Below are positions 7,745-14,767 of a stretch of DNA of 37,216 nucleotides, in pieces (within the stretch, counting starts at the first letter, position 1; each line of letters starts with the position of its first letter). The stretch covers positions 1 through 37,216 of the forward strand of contig CANQRW010000031.1 of the NCBI GenBank assembly GCA_947626365.1. The letters run 5' to 3'. This stretch comes from an uncultured Lachnospiraceae bacterium. GTDB lineage: Bacteria > Bacillota > Clostridia > Lachnospirales > Lachnospiraceae. The position numbers were made by a program, and so were the translations under genes. The notes under the pieces were generated by a model, which saw only the letters and a list, made by a program, of their open reading frames with translations, was not told the origin of the DNA and made no database searches.

Positions 7745-8938
7745 TTATCTGCATTCCAGAACGTCAGCGTAGAATTTGTTCAGTTCCTCTTCGCTGTCGC
7801 ACAGTCTCAGGTACATCTGGTTGCCCATGGCGCCGGAGAGGGCGTCGGGAATCCGGTCCACCATCACCATCTTGTCGCCGTATTTCTCCATGATGTCTTC
7901 ATGACTCATGACAAAATTCTTGCCGTCCCGGCGGCCGGCGAAGGCGCAGAAGGTATGCTTGCCTACGGGCATGGTGGAGCGGTCGAAGGCGATCATGTCT
8001 GCCCAGATCTTATACACATTGGTGGAATGGGCGAAATTGATCATGTCAGGAGTGAAGCCGCCGCAGGGCCGCATGTTCACTTCCAGGGCCATGATATCGC
8101 CTTTTTTGCCCAGGCCCTCCTGATCTCTCTGGAGGCGGAAGAACTCGAAGTGAATGAAGCGGCTCTTTACGCCGAAGCTTTTGACAGCGGCCCGTCCGGC
8201 TGCCCGGGTGTCCTCGGGCAGTTCCTTTACAATATAGTAGACGGAGTTGTCCGCATTGTTGACGATATCCATGATGGAGACAGGAGACACGTTGCCGGTC
8301 TCAAACATGGGCTCGCCGTTGGAGTCAATGATGGCGTCATAGGAGTTGACGGCTCCGTAGACGAACTCTTCCATGATATATGGAACGTCGGGAAGTTTGG
8401 TGTCAAAAAACTTCTGCAGGTCTTCTTCATTCTCAATCTTGTGAGTGTCGGAAGCGCCTACGCCGTTGTCCGGCTTGGCTACCACCGGATAGCCTACCTT
8501 CTTGATGAAGGTGCGGCAGCCCTGTATGGTATTCACCATATGGTAGCGTGCCACGGGGATTCCGGCCTTCTTATAATATTCCTTCATCTTGGATTTGTAT
8601 TTGATTCTGGAGATATCACTGACCTGGAAGCCGCTCTGGATATTGAAATCCGTGCGGAACCGGGCGTCCCGCTCCAGCCAGTATTCGTTGTTGGACTCCA
8701 GCCAGTCGATGCGGCCGTACTTGAAGATAAAGAAGGCGATGGCCCGGTACACTTCGTCGGTATTCTCCAGGCTGGACACCTTATAATACTCGTTCAGGCT
8801 GCCTTTCAGTTCATTGGTCAGTTCGTCGTAGGGGGCGTCGCCGATGCCCAGGACGTTCATTCCGTTGTTCTTCAGTTCCCGGCAGAACTGCCAGTAGTTG
8901 GTGGGAAAGTTGGGCGAGATAAATACTACGTTTTTCAT
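7745..8938 (-). CDS. ATP-grasp domain ligase
   Basis: A 397-residue ATP-grasp enzyme of the carbamoyl-phosphate-synthase-like or PurK-like type, which activates a carboxylate as an acyl phosphate and couples it to an amine or thiol. Visible parts are an N-terminal Rossmann-like preATP-grasp region (NVVFISPNFPTNYWQFC), the ATP-binding stretch VAKPDNGVGASDTH, the adenine-contact YIMEEFVYG and the metal-binding EVNMRPCGGFTPDM. The substrate is not evident. GGAGG ten bases upstream supports ATG 8938; ATG 8944 is an alternative with very short spacing. It is the last gene of a minus-strand operon with two alpha/beta-hydrolases, suggesting a ligase plus esterases acting on one metabolite. Confidence 0.85.
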   Translation of the reverse strand: MKNVVFISPNFPTNYWQFCRELKNNGMNVLGIGDAPYDELTNELKGSLNEYYKVSSLENTDEVYRAIAFFIFKYGRIDWLESNNEYWLERDARFRTDFNIQSGFQVSDISRIKYKSKMKEYYKKAGIPVARYHMVNTIQGCRTFIKKVGYPVVAKPDNGVGASDTHKIENEEDLQKFFDTKLPDVPYIMEEFVYGAVNSYDAIIDSNGEPMFETGNVSPVSIMDIVNNADNSVYYIVKELPEDTRAAGRAAVKSFGVKSRFIHFEFFRLQRDQEGLGKKGDIMALEVNMRPCGGFTPDMINFAHSTNVYKIWADMIAFDRSTMPVGKHTFCAFAGRRDGKNFVMSHEDIMEKYGDKMVMVDRIPDALSGAMGNQMYLRLCDSEEELNKFYADVLECR

Positions 8939-9000
8939 AATCATAAATCCTCCTTGGGTAATTCATTTTCATATCTTTTAAACAGCGCTCCATGTGCTTG

Positions 9001-9096
9001 CGCATTGCCGCGGCCGCAGCCATTTTCAGGCAGCGCCCCGCGCGATCGCGCATTGCCGCGGTCGCAGACGTTTTCAGGCAGCGCTCCGCGCGGCCG
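9001..9096 (-). repeat. 48-bp GC-rich tandem repeat (2.4 copies) between operon genes
   Basis: Two 48-base units (9001-9048 and 9049-9096) differ at only a few positions, and the end of a further degenerate copy lies at about 8983-9000. The unit contains CGGCCGC and TTTTCAGGCAGCGC. The length is a multiple of three, and on the minus strand the repeats stay open as a 16-residue RGALPEN...RGNA repeat, though no start signal supports translation. It fills the gap between the esterase and ATP-grasp genes. Confidence 0.8.
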
Positions 9097-9113
9097 CAGG
9101 CGTCCGCTTACTT

Positions 9114-9872
9114 TCAGCCCATATCCAGCAGATACGGAGCGAAGTATACCACCTGCTTGTACCACCAGTCCCAGTCGTGGGCGCAGTCATACCCCCAGTA
9201 ATCCACCCAGGCGTAGATGCCCTTCCAGTCCAGAATGCCGTGGAGCTGTCTGGTGGAATCCGGCTGTTCCCAGGGACCCTGTCCCACGCAGATTACCGCT
9301 TTTCTCTGATTATACATGGTGATATAAGGGTGATCCGCGGGCAGATTGGCCATGTAATGAACCGGGGAATTCAGGTAGACCAGATCGTCCATGTAGCTGC
9401 CGAAGCCGTACTCGGCGGTGTAGATGCCGCTGAGGGCCAGAAGCCGGTCAAAGATCTGGGGCCAGCGGAAATACAGGTTCACCGCATGGGTCGCGCCCAG
9501 GCTGCTTCCGAAGGCCATGATTCCCGGAGTGCCGGACCAGCCGTTCCGCTCATTGACCACGCCGTGGATAAAGGGGGCCACCTCCTCGATGATATACCGG
9601 TTCCAGGCCTCGTGGCGCTCGATGCGCCGGCGGGGATCACCGTATTTGTCTGACCAGGTCTCTTTGTCCATGGTGTCGATGGAGAAGACCATCAGCTTGC
9701 CGCTGTCGATCCAGGGAGACCAGGTGTCAGCCATGTGAAAATTCTCAAAATCATAGAAGCGCCCGTCCTGGCATGGAATGTAGAGCATGGGCCGTCCGGC
9801 GTGGCCGTAGACCTTCAGCTCCATATCCCGGTTCAGGGAAGGGCTGTACCATTTGTGGTATTGTGTTTCCAT
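9114..9872 (-). CDS. alpha/beta-hydrolase, esterase D/PHB-depolymerase-like
   Basis: A 252-residue cytoplasmic alpha/beta-hydrolase. The nucleophile elbow GSSLG puts Ser124 in place, and a late HDWDWW segment offers the catalytic His232. The start YHKWYSPSLNRDMELKVYGH, the IDTMD...D.R..RHEAWNRYI segment and the aromatic C-terminus are features of the 'esterase family protein' group related to Esterase D and mycolyltransferases. AAGGAGG upstream fixes ATG 9872; the frame is open 36 bases further back. It is the second gene of the minus-strand operon, flanked on both sides by tandem-repeat spacers. Deacylation of a sugar or small metabolite is likely, substrate unknown. Confidence 0.87.
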   Translation of the reverse strand: METQYHKWYSPSLNRDMELKVYGHAGRPMLYIPCQDGRFYDFENFHMADTWSPWIDSGKLMVFSIDTMDKETWSDKYGDPRRRIERHEAWNRYIIEEVAPFIHGVVNERNGWSGTPGIMAFGSSLGATHAVNLYFRWPQIFDRLLALSGIYTAEYGFGSYMDDLVYLNSPVHYMANLPADHPYITMYNQRKAVICVGQGPWEQPDSTRQLHGILDWKGIYAWVDYWGYDCAHDWDWWYKQVVYFAPYLLDMG

Positions 9873-9946
9873 TAAGTAATCCTCCTTGCAGTAGGTTATT
9901 GCTGTCATTTTGTCTGCGCGCTATGTCAGGCGCCGCCTGTGATAAG

Positions 9947-10061
9947 AATCTGTCACAGCAGGCCGCGAATCCTCACAGCAGGCTGCGGAACTGTCACAGC
10001 AGGGTGCGGAACCATCACAGCAGGGTGCGGAACCGTCGCAGCAGGCCGCGAATCCTCACAG
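9947..10061 (-). repeat. 21-bp tandem repeat (about 5.5 copies) between the two esterase genes
   Basis: Five units of 20-21 bases start at 9947, 9968, 9989, 10010 and 10031, each around CACAGCAGG(C/G)(T/C)GCGG, with a partial sixth that contains the stop codon of the upstream esterase (10056-10058). In one minus-strand frame they read as a VPHPAV-type heptapeptide repeat, but out of frame with the esterase. A VNTR-like array. Confidence 0.85.
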
Positions 10062-10820
10062 ATCGTACAGAAGAGTCTCCATGAAGAACGGAATCTGTTT
10101 TTCCCAGCTGGCCTCCGAGTGAGTTCCTTTGGGAACAATGCGGCTGGTCAGGTAAACCTGCTTCTTCATCAGCTGGTCGCAGACCGACTGGTACTGGCAT
10201 GCCATGTCAGGATGGTTGCGGAACTCCCTGGAACCGTAGTCCATGTAGAGAACCGTGTTGGTCCGCAGGGGTGTCTTCTGAATCAGGTCGTGGATCGCCG
10301 CCGGCGCCGTCCACAGAGAAGGCGATAATGCCGCTGCCCGGGAGAACACCCGATTGTAGGCGATAAGGGCAAACAGGCTCATAAGACCGCCCATGGAGCT
10401 GCCGGCGATAAAGGTGCAGCGCCTGCCGGGCATGGTCCGGTAATGTTCGTCGATATAGGGCTTGAATGTGCGGGTCAGCCACCGCATGGTGGTTCTGCCC
10501 CGGCCGGCAATGTGTCCGACGGACGGATCCTCAAAAGTGAAAGGCGAATATTCGATAAGCCGTCCGTTGTCCGGATGATGATTGCACTCCACGGCGGCAA
10601 TGATGACCTGGGTCTCCGTAAAATCCATGTAATCGCCCATGCCCCAGGATTTGCCGTAGGTAGCGTCCTCGTCGAAGAACACGTTGTGTCCGTCGAACAT
10701 GTAAAGCACGGGATAGCGCCGGTCCGGCTCATACGCATAAGACTCCGGCAGATAGACGTAAGCCCGGCGGGGTTCGTCGCCGGTCAATGCCGGAATGGTG
10801 ACGTCCCAGGAATCGATCAT
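10056..10820 (-). CDS. alpha/beta-hydrolase, enterochelin-esterase/IroE-like
   Basis: A 254-residue alpha/beta-hydrolase of the putative esterase (Esterase D) superfamily. AYVYLPESY...YPVLYMFDGHNVF at 20-48 is the typical strand and oxyanion region. GSSMGG at 140-145 contains nucleophile Ser142, and GTHSEASWEKQ near the end carries His234. Relatives cleave siderophore esters, acetyl or feruloyl groups. GGAGG eight bases upstream sets ATG 10820, with no support for the further open codons. It is the first gene of the minus-strand operon with the second esterase and the ATP-grasp ligase. Its stop codon lies inside the last unit of the adjacent 21-bp repeat array, so array expansion could alter the C-terminus. 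Confidence 0.88.
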   Translation of the reverse strand: MIDSWDVTIPALTGDEPRRAYVYLPESYAYEPDRRYPVLYMFDGHNVFFDEDATYGKSWGMGDYMDFTETQVIIAAVECNHHPDNGRLIEYSPFTFEDPSVGHIAGRGRTTMRWLTRTFKPYIDEHYRTMPGRRCTFIAGSSMGGLMSLFALIAYNRVFSRAAALSPSLWTAPAAIHDLIQKTPLRTNTVLYMDYGSREFRNHPDMACQYQSVCDQLMKKQVYLTSRIVPKGTHSEASWEKQIPFFMETLLYDL

Positions 10821-10843
10821 AAAGAATGCCTCCACTTTGATGA

Positions 10844-10858
10844 TGTAACGCTTTTACG
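10844..10858 (-). promoter_or_regulatory. possible operator (imperfect palindrome)
   Basis: TGTAA-CGCTT-TTACG is a near-palindrome of the LacI/GalR-operator kind with a CG core. It lies about where transcription of the minus-strand operon should begin. The regulator is not in the window. Confidence 0.3.
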
Positions 10859-10864
10859 TGCTTT

Positions 10865-10893
10865 ACTATAGCATAGGAACGAAAAAATAGCAA
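10865..10893 (-). promoter_or_regulatory. promoter of the esterase/ATP-grasp operon
   Basis: On the minus strand, TTGCTA (10893-10888), 17 bases, TATAGT (10870-10865). Confidence 0.6.
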
Positions 10894-10935
10894 GTCCATG
10901 TGTATATCCATACATTTTTTAAAATGGGAAATGTA

Positions 10936-10965
10936 TTGACGTTTATCATGAGAAACCTCTATAAT
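10936..10965 (+). promoter_or_regulatory. promoter of the MBL-fold/cupin/MscS operon
   Basis: TTGACG (10936-10941), 18 bases, TATAAT (10960-10965). It is divergent from the esterase operon promoter, with about 40 bases between the two -35 boxes, so one regulator could control both. Confidence 0.65.
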
Positions 10966-11017
10966 AATAGAAGCCAAATAGAAGTCAGATCAATCAGGAT
11001 AAGGCGGTGATGCGTAT

Positions 11018-11896
11018 ATGTATGAACTGATACAGGCGGCGGGAAACAGCTGGTATATTCAGAGTCCGGCCAAAATCGGACTGGTAAAGCTGAACGAGGG
11101 AGAGGTCTGTCTGATCGACAGCGGAAGCGATAAGGATGCGGGGCGGAAGGTGCGCCAGATTCTGGACGCCAATCACTGGAAGCTGAAAGCCATTTACAAT
11201 ACTCACTCCAATGCGGACCACATCGGGGGCAACCGCTATCTTCAGGGTCAGACCGGCTGCAGGATCTACGCGCCAGGCATAGAATGTGATTTTACCAGAC
11301 ATACCATTCTGGAGCCTGCGTTTCTGTACGGCGGATATCCCTGCAAAGACCTGCGCCATAAGTTCCTTCTGGCTCAGGAGAGCGGGGCGGAAGAACTGAC
11401 AAAGGAGGTTCTGCCGGGGGGATTTGAGACGATCTCTCTGCCGGGACATTTCTTTGACATGGTGGGATTTCGGACCCCGGATGACGTGGTGTATCTGGCG
11501 GACTGTCTTTCCAGCCGGGAGACGCTGGATAAGTATCGGATCGGATTTATCTATGACGTGGGCGCGTACCTTCAGACGCTGGAGATGGTGCTGACGATGA
11601 AGGCACGGCTGTTTGTGCCGGCCCACGCGGCGGCAGCGGAAGATGTGTCGGAGCTGGCACAGTACAATATCGATAAAGTAAATGAAATCGGCGAAAAGAT
11701 ACTGGATCTCTGCAGGGAGCCGATGTGCTTTGAAATGATCCTTAAGAGGCTGTTTGCGGATTACGGACTGACCATGAATTTCGAGCAGTACGCGCTGGCA
11801 GGAAGCACGGTGCGCTCCTATCTGTCCTGGCTGAAGGACGGCGGCCGGCTGAGCGCCGTGTTTGAGGATAATATGCTGCTGTGGCAGAGAGCATAA
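11018..11896 (+). CDS. metallo-beta-lactamase-fold metallo-hydrolase
   Basis: A 292-residue cytoplasmic MBL-fold hydrolase. The metal motif reads HSNADH (His63, Asn65, Asp67, His68), so the second His of HxHxDH is Asn. The later ligands are present: PGHFFDM (His), VYLADCL (Asp) and PAHA (His). The fold start (KIGLVKLNEGEVCLIDSG) is normal. The C-terminal 80 residues form a small helical domain of the type that follows the MBL core in several thioesterase-like and DNA-binding-like members. Substrate unknown. It starts the plus-strand operon, followed after 33 bases by a cupin. The start has only weak SD support (AAGGCGG at 11001). Confidence 0.87.
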   Translation: MYELIQAAGNSWYIQSPAKIGLVKLNEGEVCLIDSGSDKDAGRKVRQILDANHWKLKAIYNTHSNADHIGGNRYLQGQTGCRIYAPGIECDFTRHTILEPAFLYGGYPCKDLRHKFLLAQESGAEELTKEVLPGGFETISLPGHFFDMVGFRTPDDVVYLADCLSSRETLDKYRIGFIYDVGAYLQTLEMVLTMKARLFVPAHAAAAEDVSELAQYNIDKVNEIGEKILDLCREPMCFEMILKRLFADYGLTMNFEQYALAGSTVRSYLSWLKDGGRLSAVFEDNMLLWQRA

Positions 11897-11929
11897 AAAA
11901 GATTAAAATGTGAAAGGAGCAAAGGTATT

Positions 11930-12280
11930 ATGAAATCAGTAAAAGGAGCTAACTGGTGTTTTGGAAAGGACATTGACGCGGAGGCTACGGCCCCCGGAGT
12001 GGAGCGGAAGGTTCTGGCTTACTGCGATGAGCTGATGTGTGTGGAGAATGTTTTTAAGGCAGGCGGAATCGGCGCCATGCATCATCATCCCCACACCCAG
12101 ATCACTTACGTGGCGAAGGGACGTTTCCGCTTTACCATCGGAAATGAGACGAAGGAAGTGTCTGCCGGAGATACGCTGCTTAAGCAGAATGATATCGTTC
12201 ACGGCTGCGAGTGTCTGGAAGACGGAATCTTAGTGGATTTCTTTACGCCCATGCGGAGGGATTTCGTGCCGGAGGAGTGA
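11930..12280 (+). CDS. cupin domain protein
   Basis: A 116-residue single-domain cupin. Motif 1, MHHHPHTQITYVAKGRFRF, contains three potential metal-binding His plus a Gln in place of the usual Glu, and motif 2 is seen in AGDTLLKQNDIVHGCE. The size and pattern match KdgF-like cupins and small regulatory or isomerase cupins, so an exact reaction cannot be assigned. GAAAGGAG ahead of the ATG is a good ribosome site. The MBL-fold gene is 33 bases upstream and the mechanosensitive channel gene follows 73 bases downstream. Confidence 0.87.
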   Translation: MKSVKGANWCFGKDIDAEATAPGVERKVLAYCDELMCVENVFKAGGIGAMHHHPHTQITYVAKGRFRFTIGNETKEVSAGDTLLKQNDIVHGCECLEDGILVDFFTPMRRDFVPEE

Positions 12281-12353
12281 GAGCGGCGGAAAAACCTGAC
12301 GGATGGCGGCAGACGGACCGGCAGCGGATTTTGCTGAAGCAGGAGAACGGAAA

Positions 12354-13739
12354 ATGATTAGATATATTGACGAGATAATCGGAGAACTTCAGAATGCGGG
12401 GCAGGATACCCAGGCAGGCGGAGGGCGCACGGAAGCAGCCGGAACTGCAGGTGGAGAACACACGGAGGCAGCCGAAGCAGCAGGCGCAGGGCACACAGAA
12501 GCAGCCGAAGCAGCAGGGCACACGGAAACAGCGGAAGCAGCAGGTGCAGGGCAAGCGGGAGAAGCCGGGGCGGCAGATGGAGAACGCACGGAAGCAACGG
12601 ACGGAGAGAATACAGAAGCAGGCGGAGATCAGGATGCGGCTGCCGGTGAGCAGAGCGGAGCGGGCGGAGAGATGACCGGAGATGATCCTTCCGAGGGAAC
12701 TCATGAAGAAGCCGGGGAAGACGGCCAGGAAGAGGGACCGTCGGAAGGGACCGCGGAGGAGACTTTGGATGCCGTTATCAGCGATAACGGGGAGACTGTC
12801 GCAGTCTTTCAGGCAGAGCCGGAGACTGCTTATGTCACGGCTACGCCGGCAGATACGGACACCATTTCCAGAACCCATTCTTCTGTTGCCGAGGTAGTCA
12901 GCAAGACGGCTCACAATGCGGCGGAAAGCGCTGTGCCGGCGATGAAATCCATTGCGTTCAACCTGGTGAATGCCATTATTATCATGTTTATCGGCGTGCA
13001 GGTAGCCAGGCTGCTTCGGAAGATGCTCAGGGACGCGCTGGGGCGCATGCATATGGACGAGTCCCTTCAGTCCTTTTTGTCATCTGTGATTTATGTTTTA
13101 ACCTGCGGCGTGTCGGCGTTTGTGGCGCTGGAGCGGCTGGGAGTCAGTTCCGCGTCGATCGTTGCCATTCTGGGTTCTGCCGGCCTGGCAATCAGCCTGT
13201 CCCTGCAGGATTTTCTGGGGAATTTTGCAGGCGGCATCATCATTATGACGCTAAAGCCCTTCCATGCGGGAGATTACATTGTCTGCGATTCCATGGAAGG
13301 AACTGTGGCGGCTACGGGACTGTTCTACACTACCCTGAGAACGGTAGACAACCGGCAGGTGATCCTGCCTAACGGCAAGCTTGCCAACGCGGAGATTATC
13401 AATGTCACGGCAGAAGCCAGAAGGCGTCTGGAGATTGCGGTCACCATCAGCTATGAGTCAGATCTGCGGCGTGCCAAAGACATCCTTAAGAGGCTGTTTG
13501 ACGAATGCCCGGATATCTATCACGACGAAGAACTGCTTTTGTTTGTCAGCGATCTCGGGGAGGACGGCGTGGTCTTGAAAGCCAGGGGCTGGATCGATCA
13601 GGATAAATACTGGACTGCCAGATGGGCGATCACAGAGCAGCTGAAGCTGGCTTATGATGAGGCCGGAATCGAGATTCCATATCGGCAGATGGATGTATAT
13701 TTAAGCAATAAAGAGACAAAGAAGGGGTCCGGAAACTGA
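12354..13739 (+). CDS. MscS-family mechanosensitive channel with repetitive acidic N-terminus
   Basis: A 461-residue channel protein. Residues about 15-165 are an Ala/Gly/Glu/Thr-rich low-complexity region without predicted structure. Then come three membrane helices (FNLVNAIIIMFIGVQVARLL, a second around SSVIYVLTCGVSAFVALE and the pore-lining TM3 SIVAILGSAGLAISLSLQDF) and the cytoplasmic beta domain with the family signature VRP-like stretch KPFHAGDYI...T..TTLRT.DNRQVILPNG. It releases solutes on osmotic down-shock. A normal MscS is about 280 residues, so the N-terminus is extra; by MscS topology it would face outside. AGGAG at 12341 sets the start; an upstream ATG at 12303 lacks a ribosome site. 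Confidence 0.9.
   Translation: MIRYIDEIIGELQNAGQDTQAGGGRTEAAGTAGGEHTEAAEAAGAGHTEAAEAAGHTETAEAAGAGQAGEAGAADGERTEATDGENTEAGGDQDAAAGEQSGAGGEMTGDDPSEGTHEEAGEDGQEEGPSEGTAEETLDAVISDNGETVAVFQAEPETAYVTATPADTDTISRTHSSVAEVVSKTAHNAAESAVPAMKSIAFNLVNAIIIMFIGVQVARLLRKMLRDALGRMHMDESLQSFLSSVIYVLTCGVSAFVALERLGVSSASIVAILGSAGLAISLSLQDFLGNFAGGIIIMTLKPFHAGDYIVCDSMEGTVAATGLFYTTLRTVDNRQVILPNGKLANAEIINVTAEARRRLEIAVTISYESDLRRAKDILKRLFDECPDIYHDEELLLFVSDLGEDGVVLKARGWIDQDKYWTARWAITEQLKLAYDEAGIEIPYRQMDVYLSNKETKKGSGN
12447..12575 (+). repeat. 33-bp-type coding repeat inside the MscS gene
   Basis: Consecutive degenerate units of about 33 bases encode AG(G/A)(E/G)HTEAAEA-like 11-residue blocks, the third shortened to 9 residues. 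This is a minisatellite kept in frame. Confidence 0.7.
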
Positions 13740-13747
13740 AAAACTTC

Positions 13748-13776
13748 TTGCATAACCCTATGGAATGCGCTATACT
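13748..13776 (+). promoter_or_regulatory. promoter of the riboswitch-controlled ribU gene
   Basis: TTGCAT (13748-13753), 17 bases, TATACT (13771-13776), 15 bases ahead of the FMN riboswitch. Confidence 0.7.
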
Positions 13777-13790
13777 AGGCATTGTAAATA

Positions 13791-13906
13791 AGTTCTTCGG
13801 GGCGGGGCGCAATTCCCCACCGGCGGTACAGTCCGCGAACCGTTTCGGCGGCCGATTTGGTGAGATTCCAAAACCGACAGTATAGTCTGGATGAGAGAAG
13901 AAACTG
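13791..13906 (+). ncRNA. FMN riboswitch (RFN element)
   Basis: The conserved RFN core is unmistakable: TTCTTCGGGGCGGGG at the 5' side, AATTCCCCACCGGCGGT, AGTCCGCGAACCG, GATTTGGTGAGATTCC and AGTCTGGATGAGAGAAGA closing the P1 stem. It binds flavin mononucleotide and turns off the downstream riboflavin transporter gene. The expression platform is the terminator hairpin at 13949. Confidence 0.97.
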
Positions 13907-13948
13907 CGAGTGATGTGCGGTTGCATATCAGACAGTGCGTAAATGAGA

Positions 13949-13978
13949 GCCTCGGGTGAACACCCGGGGCTTAATTTT
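13949..13978 (+). terminator. riboswitch-controlled terminator
   Basis: GCCTCGGG pairs with CCCGGGGC (one wobble) around a 6-base loop, followed by TTAATTTTAT. It lies between the FMN aptamer and ribU and is the likely off-state structure. Confidence 0.75.
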
Positions 13979-14074
13979 ATGCTTGCCGCAGCTCCTCTTG
14001 AAGATGAACTTAGAAATTCTGCCGGCGGCGGACTGCAGACGCACCGGCAAAAAAATTCAAGGAGGATTTGTAAA

Positions 14075-14671
14075 ATGCAGGAGAAAAAGCTGTTATCGGT
14101 GAAACATGTGGTTTTGATGGGGATGTTCGGCGCGCTGGGAGCAGTACTTATGCTGTTTGAATTTCCGCTGCCTTTTATAGCGCCGTCCTTCTATGGGCTG
14201 GATCTGAGCGAGATTCCGGTGCTGGTGGGAGCGTTTTCCATGGGTCCGGCGGCCGGCGTTATCATCGAGCTGGTGAAGATTCTGGTGAAGCTTGTGCTGA
14301 AGCCTACCTCTACTGGTTTTGTAGGCGAGTTTGCCAACGTGTGCATCGGCTGCGCCCTGGTACTTCCGGCCGCTGTGATCTACCATTTTAACCGGACCAA
14401 GAAGGGAGCCATTGTTGGAATGGTAGTAGGAACTGTCTGTATGGCCCTTGTGGGAGCGGTGCTGAACGCTTTGGTCATGCTGCCTTTCTACTCCAACTTT
14501 ATGCCGCTGGAATCCATTATCGAGGCCGGCGCGGCCATCAATCCGGCGATCTCCAACGTATGGACCTTTGTGTTTCTGGCAGTGGCACCCTTTAATCTGA
14601 TCAAGGGAGCGATTGTGTCGCTGATCACGACGCTGGTGTATAAAAGAATCAGCATTATCATTCACGGTTGA
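14075..14671 (+). CDS. ribU: riboflavin ECF transporter S component RibU
   Basis: A 198-residue membrane protein with six hydrophobic segments, the size of an ECF substrate-binding subunit. The stretch FEFPLPFIAPSFYGLDLSEIPVLVGAFSMGP is broken by conserved Phe/Pro/Asp positions typical of RibU, and TSTGFVGEFANV follows as expected. It binds riboflavin (and FMN) outside the cell and imports it with the shared EcfAAT module, whose genes are not in this window. The FMN riboswitch directly upstream confirms the substrate. GGAGG upstream sets the start at 14075; codons further upstream belong to the leader. Confidence 0.95.
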   Translation: MQEKKLLSVKHVVLMGMFGALGAVLMLFEFPLPFIAPSFYGLDLSEIPVLVGAFSMGPAAGVIIELVKILVKLVLKPTSTGFVGEFANVCIGCALVLPAAVIYHFNRTKKGAIVGMVVGTVCMALVGAVLNALVMLPFYSNFMPLESIIEAGAAINPAISNVWTFVFLAVAPFNLIKGAIVSLITTLVYKRISIIIHG

Positions 14672-14696
14672 ATTTGCGTGTGATCCGGTTTATAAT
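14668..14696 (+). promoter_or_regulatory. promoter of the GH3 gene
   Basis: TTGAAT (14668-14673, overlapping the ribU stop), 17 bases, TATAAT (14691-14696). Confidence 0.7.
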
Positions 14697-14767
14697 GAGG
14701 GAATGATGATACCGGAACAGGGCGCAGAGATTATCAGGATTCCAATCCGGGGAAAGGGACAGATGGT

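Noticed and set aside
7901-9322. Long open frame on the plus strand (473 codons) over the ATP-grasp gene
   Set aside because: It is antisense to a well-recognised ATP-grasp protein with good motifs and ribosome site; no family pattern or start signal supports it.
9001-10061. CRISPR array
   Set aside because: Units are directly adjacent without unique spacers, so these are tandem repeats, not a CRISPR.
10844-10858. Catabolite-responsive element (CcpA site)
   Set aside because: The TGNAANCGNTNNCA spacing is not met (CG shifted by one); only a generic palindrome remains.
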